NCBI GenBank assembly: GCA_037389465.1
Contig: JAZARR010000214.1
Span: 5,456,001-5,520,000 of the forward strand
Reading direction: 5' to 3'
Length of the DNA stretch: 64,000 nucleotides
Source: Baylisascaris procyonis
Taxonomy: Eukaryota; Nematoda; Chromadorea; Rhabditida; Ascarididae
The translations under genes were made by a program, and so were the position numbers. Each line of letters starts with the position of its first letter. Position 1 is the stretch's first letter. This document shows positions 36,951 through 50,093 of this stretch, piece by piece. The notes under the pieces were generated by a model that searched no databases, was not told the DNA's origin, and worked only from the letters and a program-made list of their open reading frames with translations.

Positions 36951-39900
36951 GAAGTGGATTCATTCAGAGTTCTCTCTTCGAGGTGCAATTAGAAAAATGG
37001 TGGAATGTTGTGTTCATGGCAAGCCATGTATTATCGCTAAAAAGCTCTCATCGAAGGTAGCATGTTTCTTCTGTTTTTTTTTTTGAATTTTATTCAATAT
37101 ATGCCGATTGAGGATTATATGAGAAGAAAAATCACACAGAACTGAAAAAAGAAATTTCGGTTAATTAATTTTGCCAATTTCTTTAGTAAATAGTGAAAAA
37201 TTTGCATATTAATTATGATTTTTGTTTTTTCTCATTCCATTACTAGCATGCACAAATGGAATTACATTTCTATATGAATGAGTAGAGGATAAATCCTCTT
37301 TAGGTAATCATGAATAATTTCTAATTTTACAAATATTAAAGTTTAGTTATAATAAATTAGAATGTTGTGATTTATTATAACTAAACTGCACAAGCAAAAG
37401 GCCTTACCTAAATGTGCATCCTTCGATGATTTACCTTTTTCAGGGATAGTAAATTTTTGATTTAGGTGATTGACAGCGACGAAGAAAGTGAAGGAGCGGA
37501 AGTTCCATCACCAGCGCCAGGTTATGAGTATATGCAAAGGAGTGGATCTACCGAATCAAAATCGGCAACCATTTCCTATGGTTTGAAAAGACAAGTGGAA
37601 CGTGAAGGTAAATAAGATTGTGATCTCTTCCAGAAATTCGTCTACTTCTATAACATCCATTATTATATTGTTTATTTCTGGATTCATCAAGAATGAAGTC
37701 AATAATTCGCTTATTTCATCTATAGGGATTGCTCTGACTTTATAAAGTTTAAACATATTATCTTCTTTTTGAAATAACACTTAAAGATGATAAAATTTTC
37801 TTAAATTTTGCATATTTTATCGTTAAGTTTGAAATTCTCTTAGCAATCATCTTTAATGGCAATATTCCACTTCCATAGATGACTATCGCTTTAATATCTC
37901 CTATTTCATTTCGAGTAAATATGACAAAGAGACTTGAAGAATCAAATAAATTTTGGTATGAACCACCTCAGTAAAATTAATGAAATTATTCCTCACCCGC
38001 TCCTCATCGACTAAGCATTCTAAACCTCTATCCTCAACTCTCATCTAACAATTGCAGATATTACAAACAATAGTTCTTTTCATAGCAATTAAACTATGCT
38101 CTGCATTACATAGTAGTGTATAGAACGGCTTATATATTTTTTTTTCCAAAGAACTAGAGCACATTAATACTAATCTCTATTAGCCGAAAACCATTGATGA
38201 CGGAAGTCGATTTTATTTTATTGATGATAAACGGAACGATTACAGCTTTGGACGTACCTGTTTGTGATTGGAATCAAGGAAAATCATCGTCGAGTCAGAT
38301 AGACGATTTAAGTGGCACAATCGGGTTACCATCAAATCGCGAAAAAATTACTGAGAAACGAACGGAAAGTGAATTTCCTCGTCAGGTTAGTTCGATAATC
38401 GTAAATTACGAGTTAGCACAGGAAGCACCTCAGGTATCGTAGTAAACTATCCTTAAAAATTGTTCCTTTATTATTTAGAAAGCAACACTGTCAAATGTCC
38501 TCCCCTTTCATAGCAACCACGCTTAATGACCTCGGCGACTTTATGAGTACAAAGGAACCGAGAGGATAATATAGATTACAATTTGTTGATCCACGTAATT
38601 AATATTCTCCGAACATGGATCTCCTTAGTTGATACCTAATGATGCAATGATCAGCAATGATTCGTTGTCTTTTTTTACTCCTCAGATTCGTTTTTATAAG
38701 TTTAAGTTTAAGTTTTAAGTTTCATAAGTTTCCGTTTACCAACTTGTATTCCAGGAATCGCCGAAAGGAAGACGTCGAGTGGAGCGTGTACCACTGCTTA
38801 ACTCCGATAAGCACAGAACGCATCCTCACTCAGCAACCTTCAATAGAGCTCATCGCAATTTTGATGCCTCTCCACCAAACGCTTATGATAATGTACCAAC
38901 GTAAGCTTTCTATTGGTTATATGAATAAAATAAATCAATATTTCAAAATTAAACAATAGCGATTTTATGCAAAAATAAAAATTTCGTAGTATTTAAATAG
39001 CTTTGAGTTATTCACTTCGAAAAAATTTCTTTTACCATTTCTTCAATGATCAACTCGTCAAATAATTTGTCATCTAATAATGTTTTCCCGTAAATAATCG
39101 CATTTTAATTTTTAGTAATTTTTCATAAATTCATCAATATAGAAATCAAAGATCAAGCTAATGTTTTCGATAATCGTGATGGTGATTGCTGTTAGATTTT
39201 TAGCAGTGATTAATGAACAAAATAATCGCTTTATTGAATATGAAATATCACTATTGAGCGTAAAAATAAAGGCGAAACTTTTATTTTTTTTTTTCGAGTC
39301 TAAACTAGATTGGTTACGATTTTTCTTTGGCTCTACAATCAGTTCATCTGAACGACCGATGATGATGTTTTAGCATTATAGGGCAAATGATTAGAGCGAT
39401 GATGAGAGATCATGCAATTCAACAAAAATTTATCAAATGTTTCGTCCCTCAAATTTTTAGTCTACAAATGGAGGGAAAATCGAGAAGAGGGAGAATTAGT
39501 CGAGGAGGGAAAGGGACGGGGGAGTACCATCGCAAGATCGGCCAACGTATAGCATCGTTGCTGCATTCGTCTCACGTTGCAATCATTGCCCATCAATATT
39601 TATATTCAAAATACTTGCACATTTTTTGAAGCAAATGAAAGTTTTCGTACAATTGTTTAGAATTTATTGTATCATTTAGCGTTCATAGTGTTATAATTTC
39701 ACGAATATAACTAAATATTTACAATCAGTATTTTTTAAGAATGTTGTTAATTCTTTTGATGCAATGTTTTAGTTTTTGATGAGCCCTCTACTTTAACCCT
39801 AATTTTTTTTTCCATAATAGTAGATTTTATGCGGTAATTTCTGAACTTTTTCAACAAGTTGTTATTGATGAAAAACGATGATCTTTGAACGAGTCTCAAA

Positions 39901-42900
39901 AAAATTTGATCATTCTAAAGTGATTTTTTTCTAATGCGACATTACTGAAGTATTTGATGAAAGGTAATTAAGGTATATTTTTGTCGCTGGATTCATTAAT
40001 CTACTTCAAAAATCTAGAACACAATATGAAACTCATATTGAGGAGGATTTCCATAATCATACATGCGCGAATATGAAGAATGGCATAATCAGTGTGCTAA
40101 TGTTAGACATATAGGTTTTTTTGCCCTAGCGCTTTCCAGGTCAACTAATAGGTGATGCATTGCTTGCATCATGTGACATATGAGAAAATGACGTCACATT
40201 TCGTGTTACGAAATGATTTGCAATGAAATAAAAGAAAAATTTTTCAAGTTCAGCGAATGAATGTAGTATTCGGAATTAAGCGTTACAAAAAAAAAAATTC
40301 ATTAATAAAATATGCACTATAGTGAACGTGAAGTGATGTTTGATCTATTGTTTGAGTTATTTTACAAAGGTGAACAATTTTGACGTTGGAAAAAAAGAAA
40401 GAAGATTCTCAAGCTTATTGCTTATAAACAATTCTATACATTTCAAAGACATTTTTTTCCACTATAAACGAGTTTCAACGCATTCAAATTTTGATAATAC
40501 AAGTAAATATTTTTATATTCTGTTTCGCGTGTCTTTGAAAATTTAGCGTTGAAATATTATAGAAAATTTCATTATTTTCATTATTTCTATATATCGATCA
40601 ATATTTCGAATTTACCTTTTTAAATTTAAAAATTTTATTCACCTTTTTTTATAATTAATTATTTCTATAATTTAAAAAATAATTATTTCTATAATTTTAT
40701 AATTTAAAAAATTTCCAATTTTTTTTTTGCTCAGAATGAGTCAAAATATTAAGATATCTTTAGGGAGGTAAATTAAAAATTATTGATAGTAAACATAGAG
40801 ATGAAACAAAAATTATTAACATCATAAAATCAACCAATGAATAGCTATCGTTTATAGTATGCATAAAACAGGTTATCATTCTTTTTGAAATAGATGTTTA
40901 CTAACCAATAATTAAATTGCTTTCAATAATATTAGTTTTATAAGCGGAACGCTTAAGGCGATTGTTATGAAATGAAATTTTTACTAACATTCCATTGGGT
41001 TGTCATTAAATTGCTTAGTTGGATAGGAATTTTATATCGCTCTCGTAAATTTTAGTATCCCAATTATTTACGATTTTGTTATGGCGAATCTACGCTCATT
41101 ATCAGTATTGCCATTTTCTCATCGCCTAAATCGTTTCGTGTTTGATTTGTTTATTCCATTTCTTTGATCAACTCAATTTTTTTTCTTCAAATTTTCTTCA
41201 AAATTTTCCGATTTTTCCAAAAAAAAAATTTTTTTTCCAAGCAGATTTTCTCGCAATTTCAGCGGCGCAATAGACGATGATCTTCGTACCGCACAACTTG
41301 TAACCGAAAAAGAACAAGCCGCTGCAATACGTGCCGCCTATATTGGTCCATTGAAGAAAAAAGAAGCGGAAGAATATGTGTTGAAGCCGACTTCGTTCAA
41401 AATCTATCATAGGGTTTGTGATTTTCGTATGTCGATGTTTCATGCTAATAGTTAATGCTTCAATATCTGAATGATTTAGAATAAAGGGTCCATCATTAGC
41501 AATACTCTGAACGAAATTAACGCTACAAACAACAACTGTATCGTAATTTATTAAATTAATTATGATACTCTTAACATTTCCTCTGTTTTTTATTCTTTCA
41601 AAGTTTATTTTCAAATTTTTTAAGTTGAATTACGTCAAAAATATTTGTAGTTATTGTGGTGAAATTGAGCATTTTTTTTTTCAATTTAAGAATCATCTCA
41701 ATGCCAGTTTCACTCTCACATGAATTTTTTTTTTGGTAATTGCTAAACAACTAACTGATTTAATCACTTGAATAAAATTGATAGTCACTTAATAAAAATA
41801 AAGCGATCTTGTTCAATGTGACTTGCGCAAATTCAAAAAAAAACAACAACTAACAACCGAAATTTTATTTTTTTTATTTTTTGCGTCAACGATGCTCAAT
41901 TTGTATCAATCTAATTCGCTGAACAAGGAAGGAAATGATCAGCAATATTAATCTTTGAACAATGCCAATAACGAATAATTCAATAATAAAAATTTCAGAT
42001 GCCTAACATACGTTCATTAGATAATATTACGTCCGATCTACCATTATATGTCGTGTATCGAAGTGGTCGTGGAAAAATTCAGTATATTAAAAATTTTTTA
42101 TTTTATTGAATGTTCTAACGAAATTTAACGAATGTTAATGAATGTTTTAATGCAGACAAATTAGTTACTCACCTAACCGTTGTCAGAAATAATATTATAA
42201 AGAAATAGCAACGATAGATGTAATGATTGGGATGATATTGCGGTAGCTTACCCTTAGCAAGATAAATTGGAAAGAGAGGGGGAGGAGGGGAATTCAAGGA
42301 GGCCGATTTCTCGATTTTTCCGCTTCTCCTTTTCAACCCTAACCGTTCTAAAGATCAACCGCCGGCTCAATTTTGATAACGAACATTCAGATGGAATCAA
42401 TTTTGCACAGGAAAAAATATATTGTAATGCTTAGATTAGAACTACGAGTTTGAAAATATTGTGCATAAATTTATGCAATTGTACTTTTTGCTAAATTATT
42501 TGAATATTATATTTATCTCAGATAGATTTTGTGTTTTAATTTGTGTTTAAATTATATATTTAAATTTTATATTTAAAATCAAAGATTTAAATTTAAGTTT
42601 GTATTAGTTAATTGCTTTTAAATTCTGAAGTTCGTATTATATTGTTCATACTGTCTAGGCAGTAGAAATAAAATAAAGAGTTTAACGATAGAACGTTTCG
42701 CACAGACAACTTTAGAGGGATTAAGAGGTCATCGGATGTAGGCATTTGATGTATTTGTGGGATTCAGATGATTGTTTATTTTTTTGGAAATAAATACTGA
42801 GCACTTAATTTAAAACGCAAAAAAAACACATAAATTTCAGTCATTATCCAGTGAAAGAAACACGAATTTACGAGAGAAAAGGGAATGAAATGAAGCCAAT

Positions 42901-43616
42901 TTCATCATTCCAGGTATGCTTATCACTTCCGCTACCCTCTTTCCCTTCCCAAATATGCAAAAAAAATATTGTTTGTCTTTGTGGTTTGAGTTTATTTAGT
43001 TCCCACATTTTCCTTCGAGACGGTTGATTTCCAATGCCTTATAGAAATACACAACAGTAAAACTTGTTTTAAATAGAGTATTTTATTCAAAGTATAACCA
43101 TTGGCCTATTGAAATTAATGAATAAATATTCTCCAACAGGATCCCTTCTACTTACTTGTGGGAAAATTTTACCCAACGAATGGTGTAGAACTATGCCGAA
43201 ATGTTATTAATATTAGAAAAAGGAAAAAAAGCTATATGATGCTACTTATAATCCTTTGAACTCACTAATGATCCTAAAACATCGATGAATTTATTTAAAG
43301 GAATTGTAGAAATAAACAAATGATGCTTTATAGTCGTGAATATAAAAATATTTCTAAGGATTTTATGAGTGAAGGTACTCCAAATGTTTTTTTTTTAATA
43401 TAAGCATTCACTTTTTATTCAATTCAAAAAAAAAACGATCAACAGGTTCAATATGGAGACCCGATGGCACCACGTTTCTACACACTTGAGTCGCTTATTC
43501 ACTACTACACTGTTTATGTGCATCTGCGTCGAACGAAAGGTGGCGAATGCATTGCCGATATATTTCCTCGTCTTCATACTTCTGGACGAAGCTATCAAGA
43601 ACCTGAAGAGCTATAA
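36951..43616 (+). CDS. Adaptor-like protein with C-terminal non-canonical SH2 domain
   Basis: Nine phase-consistent exons: 36951-37056, 37466-37607, 37916-37970, 38184-38385, 38755-38900, 41263-41413, 41999-42081, 42841-42913, 43446-43616. From the first in-frame ATG (36997) this gives 360 residues; exon 1 is open upstream, so the true start may be earlier. The N-terminal two-thirds is hydrophilic and probably disordered, with acidic (DSDEESEGAE) and basic (SPKGRRRVER) patches and Tyr sites such as AYDNVP. The last 150 or so residues look like SH2: AYIGPLKKKEAEEYV resembles the alpha-A region, GKIQHHYPV the beta-D strand with its His, and FYTLESLIHYYTVYVH the C-terminal helix. At the FLVR position the sequence is SFKIYHR, so the phosphotyrosine-contacting Arg appears replaced by Tyr. 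Scaffold or adaptor function is an inference. Family identity is fairly secure; orthology is not assigned. Confidence 0.75.
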
Positions 43617-46600
43617 TCGAGTGATCACATTTTGAGTGACGTCACTCTAAACAAAAATTTTTTCAGGCATTCTCATAACTCATTTATAAACCTTTTTTTC
43701 TTTAGTTTGATTAATTCTGATTTGCTCGATATGTTTATCCACTCTTATCAAGGTGGAATAAATTTTCTCTTACCTTCAAATGAAACTAATAAACGAAAAG
43801 ATATATGAAGAGGGGGCTTCTAGATGAGTTGGCAAAATGTTCACTTTAATATTACGCTCATCATATTAGCCATTTTCATAAATTTTTAGCAAATAAGAAA
43901 ATATCGAATAATGGCAACCATCATTTGGTTGATCACTGGATCGGTGCATAATGCGATCCTGCTTCTCATAAAATGAATAAACGCTAACCATAAATTTTAA
44001 CGAAATAAGGAACAACAGAATGTAAACGATGGAATAAAGTAGCTATGACTAAAATGAAATGAAAGAAACTTATTGATTCGCATAGTATACTTGCCAAAGA
44101 TGGGAATACCACATCTCAAGTAGATGGGAATCGCTCGAGGGTTGAAGGCATCATACTTGAACCAAAAAATAATAGCATTTATTTTTGAACTACTCAAAAT
44201 TATGCAATCAAAGACCACTAAATCATTCAAAGCTATCAATATATTTGGCAGCGGAAAGTTGCAAAACGGCATAGATTATTTTGCTAACAAACTGCAAACT
44301 TTTTGATGAAATAAACGGCTCTTTTTTTTTCGATTGCATTGTTTTTATTTTATTTTTAAAATTACTTGTCAAATAATTGGTGATGTCAATACTCGAAACA
44401 ATTGATCGATTTGATTAAAGCATAAACACGCTCATCGAACAAAAGTTTTTACTCGAATTGAACGTTGCCATTGAACAATAGAAAATTCTCATGAGCTAGC
44501 TATTTTCGTTGCAACACTTATGAACTATGGTTTTATGGGAAGTACTTTTCAAAAACTACGTCTGAAATGCATGAAAAGCTCCAAAACTTTGCGGCAAGAA
44601 TCGGAATTTCATGACAACTCGAAGACGAATCTTTGCCTCATGATTGCATTTAGAAAATGAGAACCCTGAGTTGCATGGAGATGAGGTCATTTAATCAGAT
44701 AGGCACGCATATGCCTATATTTCTACCAACGCGAGAATTCTAAAATAGAAGCCGATGAAGTTAAATTTCCAAAGTTTGGTGGGTGTAATGCTGTAAAAAA
44801 ACGCTATAGGCATCTAAAACCGGAAGTAGTCTGCGTACACTTTACACTAATAGGAATTATAAAAAAAACAACATTGAAGTTGCTATAAAACTTGTGTGAG
44901 CGAACGTAACAATTGAATTGTGCAAATATCTTTTTTTTTTTTTGCACATATTATTACTGTTAAGCAACGATCATTCTTAATAAACGATATACAACTGATG
45001 CAGATTCTAATAGCTCACATAAATTTCAAAAAAAAAAAAAAGTGACACATATCGATAAAATTTAATGTCGATATGCTTTCTTTATTTCTAAATAATTAAA
45101 GAATATTTGTTTAATTGTTTATGCTAATCTAACAATGTGAGATTTCTTTGCAAATTACTAAACGATCCTCAATGACGCTAAGCAAAGAAACATACAGGAA
45201 TCGTAATTCTTTTTCATATTCAGCTTAAAATATTTCGAATATATGCAAATTTTTAGCAGATTATATGAAAATTGATCTCATTAATTTAGATGCATTAAAG
45301 GATTTTTTTTTTGATGTGCAAAAAAAGGATTCCCATTCAACTAACTCATTTAGCGTTTAATCGAGCATGTGACAGTTGATGATGAGAAAAGAATTTTGAA
45401 AGTGTATTATATGCAATTTTCCATCATTATCGCTTCTTGAAATTGAATGACGTCATAATCATGTGATTGAAAGACGACATTGTTGACCATTTAAACGGGA
45501 AAATTTGTGCCGATAGTGATTTCAATTTTGCACTGTTCACTTTCAGAGAAAAAAAAAACTTTCGAATAGCAGACCACATTGCGCCATTTTTACAGCATAA
45601 TGGTATGAAACATTACCGGAAGAAGTTTGTCGTTCGCTTTCAACCAGTCTTCGAGTCGTTTTCCTCCCAAAAAAAAGGGGAATATCGGTCTTACCTAAAA
45701 AACGTCCAAAAATGCTTCAGAAGGTTAGCACGCTGGAGTATTTCCAGTCGAAATAAGTAGCTTTACTACGCGGTAAGTTTGTCAGTATTTAAGATGCAAT
45801 CATAAAATAATAATATTCAATTTTAGACATTTTTTTGTGCTATAAAATTGTAAATGGATTCTGAGGGATTTGTTTCGATGGGTTTTTTCTTCGTTCACAT
45901 TCCTGACGACGCAAACATTAGTGCATAGACAGCGATGTCCGTATAGAGGAACGTTCGTTTGGAAATTTTTCAAATACAATGAACTCTCTTAGTGACTTTT
46001 TATTTGCCGCTAGCTTCACTGAATTTTTTAATAGAATTATTGATTTTATTTTCATGTTACTGCTTGCGTATTGCTTGATATACGTTGTACGAGTTTTTCG
46101 CATTTATGTTTCTTAGCTCGTTATCTTTTGCGAATTGATTTAAATCGTAAAACGTTTACGCATTTTATGCGTTCATTATATTCAAATGAAGACACGTTGT
46201 TATTGTCGCAAAAAAAAAACAAATACTTTTGCAATTCAAGTGGTTAATTTCCTTATCTCTTCAACAAATATTTGTGCCTCCTTCATAATTTATTACCGCT
46301 TGAATTTGTATTTCTCTCGATATTATTTCGCTTTTTTACTCTCGATATATGCTCTCATTTGCTATTTCAGAAATTTTCATAGCTGATTTTTGACTATATC
46401 AGTGAGAAGCAGCATAAGATTAACTACGCTCCAAAATGCTCATGAATGCTCGAATTCGCACTCATTTTCAAAAATTGAGAGTTGAAATAAACGAAATTCA
46501 ACCTTGGAACATTTTTGAGCACTAAATTCGAGCGCTAAATAAAAGGGCATGAATTTTTAAGACTTTTTCGTTCCAAATCAATTGAACTTGATGTCTACAT

Positions 46601-47957
46601 CCCATTTTCACAACTACCGATGAAAAACATGGAAAATTCATATGATTTGCTGAGGACGTAAATTTGAAATGTAAAGGTGCTGTATGCTCATATGTGCTCC
46701 TAGAATTGTAGTCATAAGAATGCACTATATTTGCTTCTTATGTAAAAATCTCCAATTATGCTCTTATCTTGTTTTCACTTCCTTCAACTTCACGAAAATC
46801 AAAGAAATATTTATTCATCGATGATAAATCTTTCACTACTCATATGCACTTCGCGAATATGACACGTAAAGGGTGAGCACAAAGAATGCGATAAAGAATG
46901 TGAGGTGCATACACAATTTGCAACATAATCGGCAATATTTTTATTGTTTTTACACATAAAATAGCCCATCACGGCGCTGTCATGAAACTTGATTTAGGGA
47001 TGCAATTGCCGGCCACTACAACCGAATATTCATCAATGTGGGTGATCGCAATATTGATCCGGTCGTGAATCATTGACCTGAATAGCATTCGATCGCAAAT
47101 CATTTTTTATACTCAATAAAAAAACCGGAATTTATTCACATATCTCTGCTCAATGTGAAGGTTGTAATATTAGAAGGAATAGCAGATCTTTGCATAAATT
47201 TTTTGAAAAGGCGTTTGAGTTGCATTCAGAAAACCTATCTCCTCTGTATATTCTCCCCGAGTGATTAGCTGTGGTCATATAGCTGTAATACTGAACCATA
47301 TTGCCGGAAAATGAGTATATAAATCAGTATATATCATTGTGTCTTTTATTGAATCAAATGACGCTATATTTAGGTCGATTGTTCGAATTACGCCAACTGT
47401 CAAAAAGCGTTTGAGATCAATTTTCCTTCTATTTCCTTTCACGATAATTGTCGCTTCAGATCAGCGGCATTAATTTATTAAAAAAAACTTTTCAAAATCG
47501 CCTTAAATTTGTTCTCAATTAACTATATTCTCATTAGTGATGAAATATATAATTTGAATTAGAGTAAGGGAGTAAAGGAATAAAAAAGTGGAATTTTCTC
47601 AACATTTATATAATTTCTGACTTGTTTTTTTCCATAATTTCTTTTCAATATTGCTTAAATTGAATTCACTATCTAATACTATAAGTGGCGTTAGCTGCAA
47701 TGAATGCTTTCTCTCTAAATAAATTGTGCTAATATAAATGCGACACATTCGTTACGCCATATTACGAATGATCACTAGTCGATCGGTCATATGGCACATT
47801 AAAAGTTGATTCAGTTGGTGGATGGGTAATACTTATCGAAACCGGTTATCGCAAAATTTTTCGTCACGCAACAATCTGTTGAAATGATCGTTGAGAAAAC
47901 GATTCGTTTTTGACGAGTCTCTTAATAGATGTGTAAAAGTCCAACCTCCTCAATGCC
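43617..47957. other. Intergenic region between the SH2-like and RVxF genes
   Basis: About 4.3 kb. It holds a TGACGTCA palindrome at 43637 and another at 45448, an AATAAA near 43757 that may end the SH2-like gene, and one low-confidence open frame at 45467-45760 listed separately. The remainder is AT-rich without splice-flanked frames. Confidence 0.5.
45467..45760 (+). CDS. Doubtful open reading frame, hypothetical
   Basis: A 97-codon frame with a balanced, hydrophilic translation (for example ADHIAPFLQHNGMKHYRKKF) and fewer low-complexity runs than other frames nearby. It starts on a non-ATG codon in the longest form; the first ATG is about 45 codons in. It lies just downstream of a TGACGTCA palindrome. 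No domain is recognised and no splice partner was found. It could be an exon, a pseudogene piece or chance. Confidence 0.2.
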   Translation: MKDDIVDHLNGKICADSDFNFALFTFREKKNFRIADHIAPFLQHNGMKHYRKKFVVRFQPVFESFSSQKKGEYRSYLKNVQKCFRRLARWSISSRNK

Positions 47958-47990
47958 TATAAAAGTGCCCAAATGCGCGTATCGTTCAGA
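47958..47990 (+). promoter_or_regulatory. TATA-box core promoter with initiator-like site
   Basis: TATAAAAG at 47958-47965 is followed about 30 nt later by TTCAGA (47985-47990), an initiator-like context. The start codon of the RVxF protein gene lies about 38 nt further on. The spacing fits a canonical RNA polymerase II TATA promoter with a short 5' UTR. Confidence 0.55.
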
Positions 47991-48025
47991 CGTTTTCCGT
48001 TGTGAATGCTTCTAAACGATATTCG

Positions 48026-50093
48026 ATGATTACATTACCATTATCGAGTATTACTCATTCACTATTTGGTGATTCTTCGTTATGTGTAAGCGGTAGTACC
48101 AATGCAACATGCATTCATTCTAGTTTATTACATCATCCTCTTGCTGGTCTACAACTTGGTGCCGATATTACTGCAAAATTGGTTAGTGCTTATTTCGTTA
48201 TTCTTTTTGTTCCTTTTATTCATTGATTATTTTTATTCTACTTGACATATTAGGCAAACTTTGTTGTCCAATTAAACGAGTACCTTCGACCTTTACCATT
48301 AAAAAAATAAAAATTTTTTTTTTCAAATTTTTCTGCTCAAGAGTAGAAAAAAACTCAACAACCATATTCCAAATTTGCTAATTGACTCGAGAATCTGGCA
48401 AAAAACTTCGGCTGTTTTATTCCGCATGCAAATCTCCATTATGCTAGCCGTATAGTGAAAATTTAAGATTCCAGAAACGGATCCCATAAGATTTAATAGA
48501 TGTGGTTTAACAATTAGAAAATCTATCAATAGTTTTTTTCGGCTTTTTTTCTATATTACTTGTAATATATTGTCGTAATATCTATGCTATTCGAATTTTC
48601 TTAAATATTTTTGGTTTCTCTACAGAGATATATTCTATCAAGTATAATTTCCACCTAGAGACAGAAAATGAGAGGGAGCATATGGTTGGGCACCGATATA
48701 AACTTCGATTTTTTTTTTTCTCTATTGAAGAATTGCGTTTGATTTCTCGAGAAGGGGGGAATGGCACACGGTAAATTTCATTTGAAGGGAAGCAAAATTC
48801 CCTTTGATTTTAGCTTTATGATTTTATTATGCTTCCACGTTCATCAAATTAAATTTCGTTATTTTGTTTCATATCTAAAGGGTTCCACAAATACATATCA
48901 TAGATGATATGATAACACTTTATCAATTTTTTTTTCTTGACTAATCAATTAGATTCACAAGGCAAATATGCTGGAATCGTGAAAGCAAAATTATGTACGC
49001 AAGAAAGGATGAAGTAAGAAATATTATAAATTTTATATAGATCACTTTATAAGGGCTCTCGTTGAACTAATCTTGAAGAGATCCGTTTTTATATCTAATT
49101 TCTATCATCTCTGATCATTGCTCTTCGTGAGAAAACATTGAATTTCATCATAAAACGGAGCGCTCATTTATCGATTATGCAAAAAAAACTTGCAATTTCC
49201 AGCTGATCCCTCAATCGATTCAAATATAATTGACAGTCGGCACTTAGAAGAATTAATCTCTAAATATTTAAATACATCTCATATGCAAATACGAAAAAAT
49301 TTACAAACAAATAGCAAAAGAGTTTACCAAGCGATAATATATTGGACCATTAGCGAAATAGGATTATTTTATCAATGCGAATATCAATCAAGAAAATATG
49401 TTTGTGTGAGAAAAATTAATAACCCGAATTTGATAGAGAAAAGAATTGCAAAAATTTGCACTAAAATAAACTATATTTTCATTTAAAGATGATTAGATGA
49501 GCGAAGGATTTCTTTATCAAAAGGTTTTTTTTTATCATTCAGAAGTTCATTCATATAATAGATTATTGCTTTATATTTATATTGAATATAACTAGAAGTA
49601 TAAAGAAAAATTGTCTTTTTGATTTAAATGAACGTTTATTGCATTTCCGTTTTATTATTCAATTTACTCTTTAATGCACTTTAATTGATTACTTAAATAT
49701 TTTCAGCTCTCATCGCTCGTCTTACTCTTTCTAATTTAATATAACTAGCAATGCATATAGAAAGATATAATTGATTAATTTATTCATTTATAATTGGATT
49801 ACACATTGGTCGTCTACTTTCCTGCTATGAGTGAGAAAAATTTCCCAATTGAGAAAAAAGTGCATACAAAATGAAAAAGTAGTGTAATAATAAAATATTA
49901 TGCGATTATTTTCATGTAAAAAATTTTTCAGATTACAACGGCATATTTGAATCAACAAACGGCAAAATTAAAGAAGAAATCACTCGATGACACATCGATG
50001 AGTCCAAATTCGAAACGAGTACATTTCGATTTCGATGTACTAAGAATTGTTTATAGTGTCGATGAGGAGAATGATAAGCCTATTTGTATATAA
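48026..50093 (+). CDS. Small protein with PP1-docking RVxF motif
   Basis: Two exons, 48026-48181 and 49932-50093, join in phase 0 and encode 105 residues. The ATG at 48026 was chosen because it follows the TATA box and initiator-like site at the expected distance; an in-frame GTG at 48002 is the alternative. The first half is Ser/Thr/Leu/His-rich (LPLSSITHSLFGDSS). The second half has a basic stretch (AKLKKKS), a SP site and then KRVHF at residues 80-84, followed by DFDVLRIVYSVDEEND. KRVHF fits the protein phosphatase 1 docking consensus [RK]-x(0,1)-[VI]-x-[FW]. The acidic tail and small size recall PP1 inhibitor or targeting proteins, but no named family is recognised. The gap between exons is a single intron of 1.75 kb containing another open frame (49190-49486). 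Existence of the gene is likely; the PP1 link is inferred from the motif only. Confidence 0.6.
49190..49486 (+). other. 98-codon open frame inside the RVxF gene intron
   Basis: The frame follows a good acceptor (TTTCCAG ending at about 49202) and ends in TAA. Its translation is hydrophilic and plausible (DSRHLEELISKYLNTSHM, VYQAIIYWTISEIG). Joining at that acceptor would need a preceding exon ending in phase 1, whereas exon 1 of the RVxF gene ends in phase 0, so the two do not fit. It may be an alternative last exon of an unseen transcript or chance. No domain is recognised. Confidence 0.25.

Noticed and set aside
41198..41614. 138-codon minus-strand open frame
   Set aside because: It is antisense to the SH2-like exon at 41263-41413, whose plus-strand reading matches a domain and joins in phase.
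48953..49013. Exon-like segment between the two RVxF exons
   Set aside because: It has fair splice sites, but the phase required by exon 1 puts a stop inside it.
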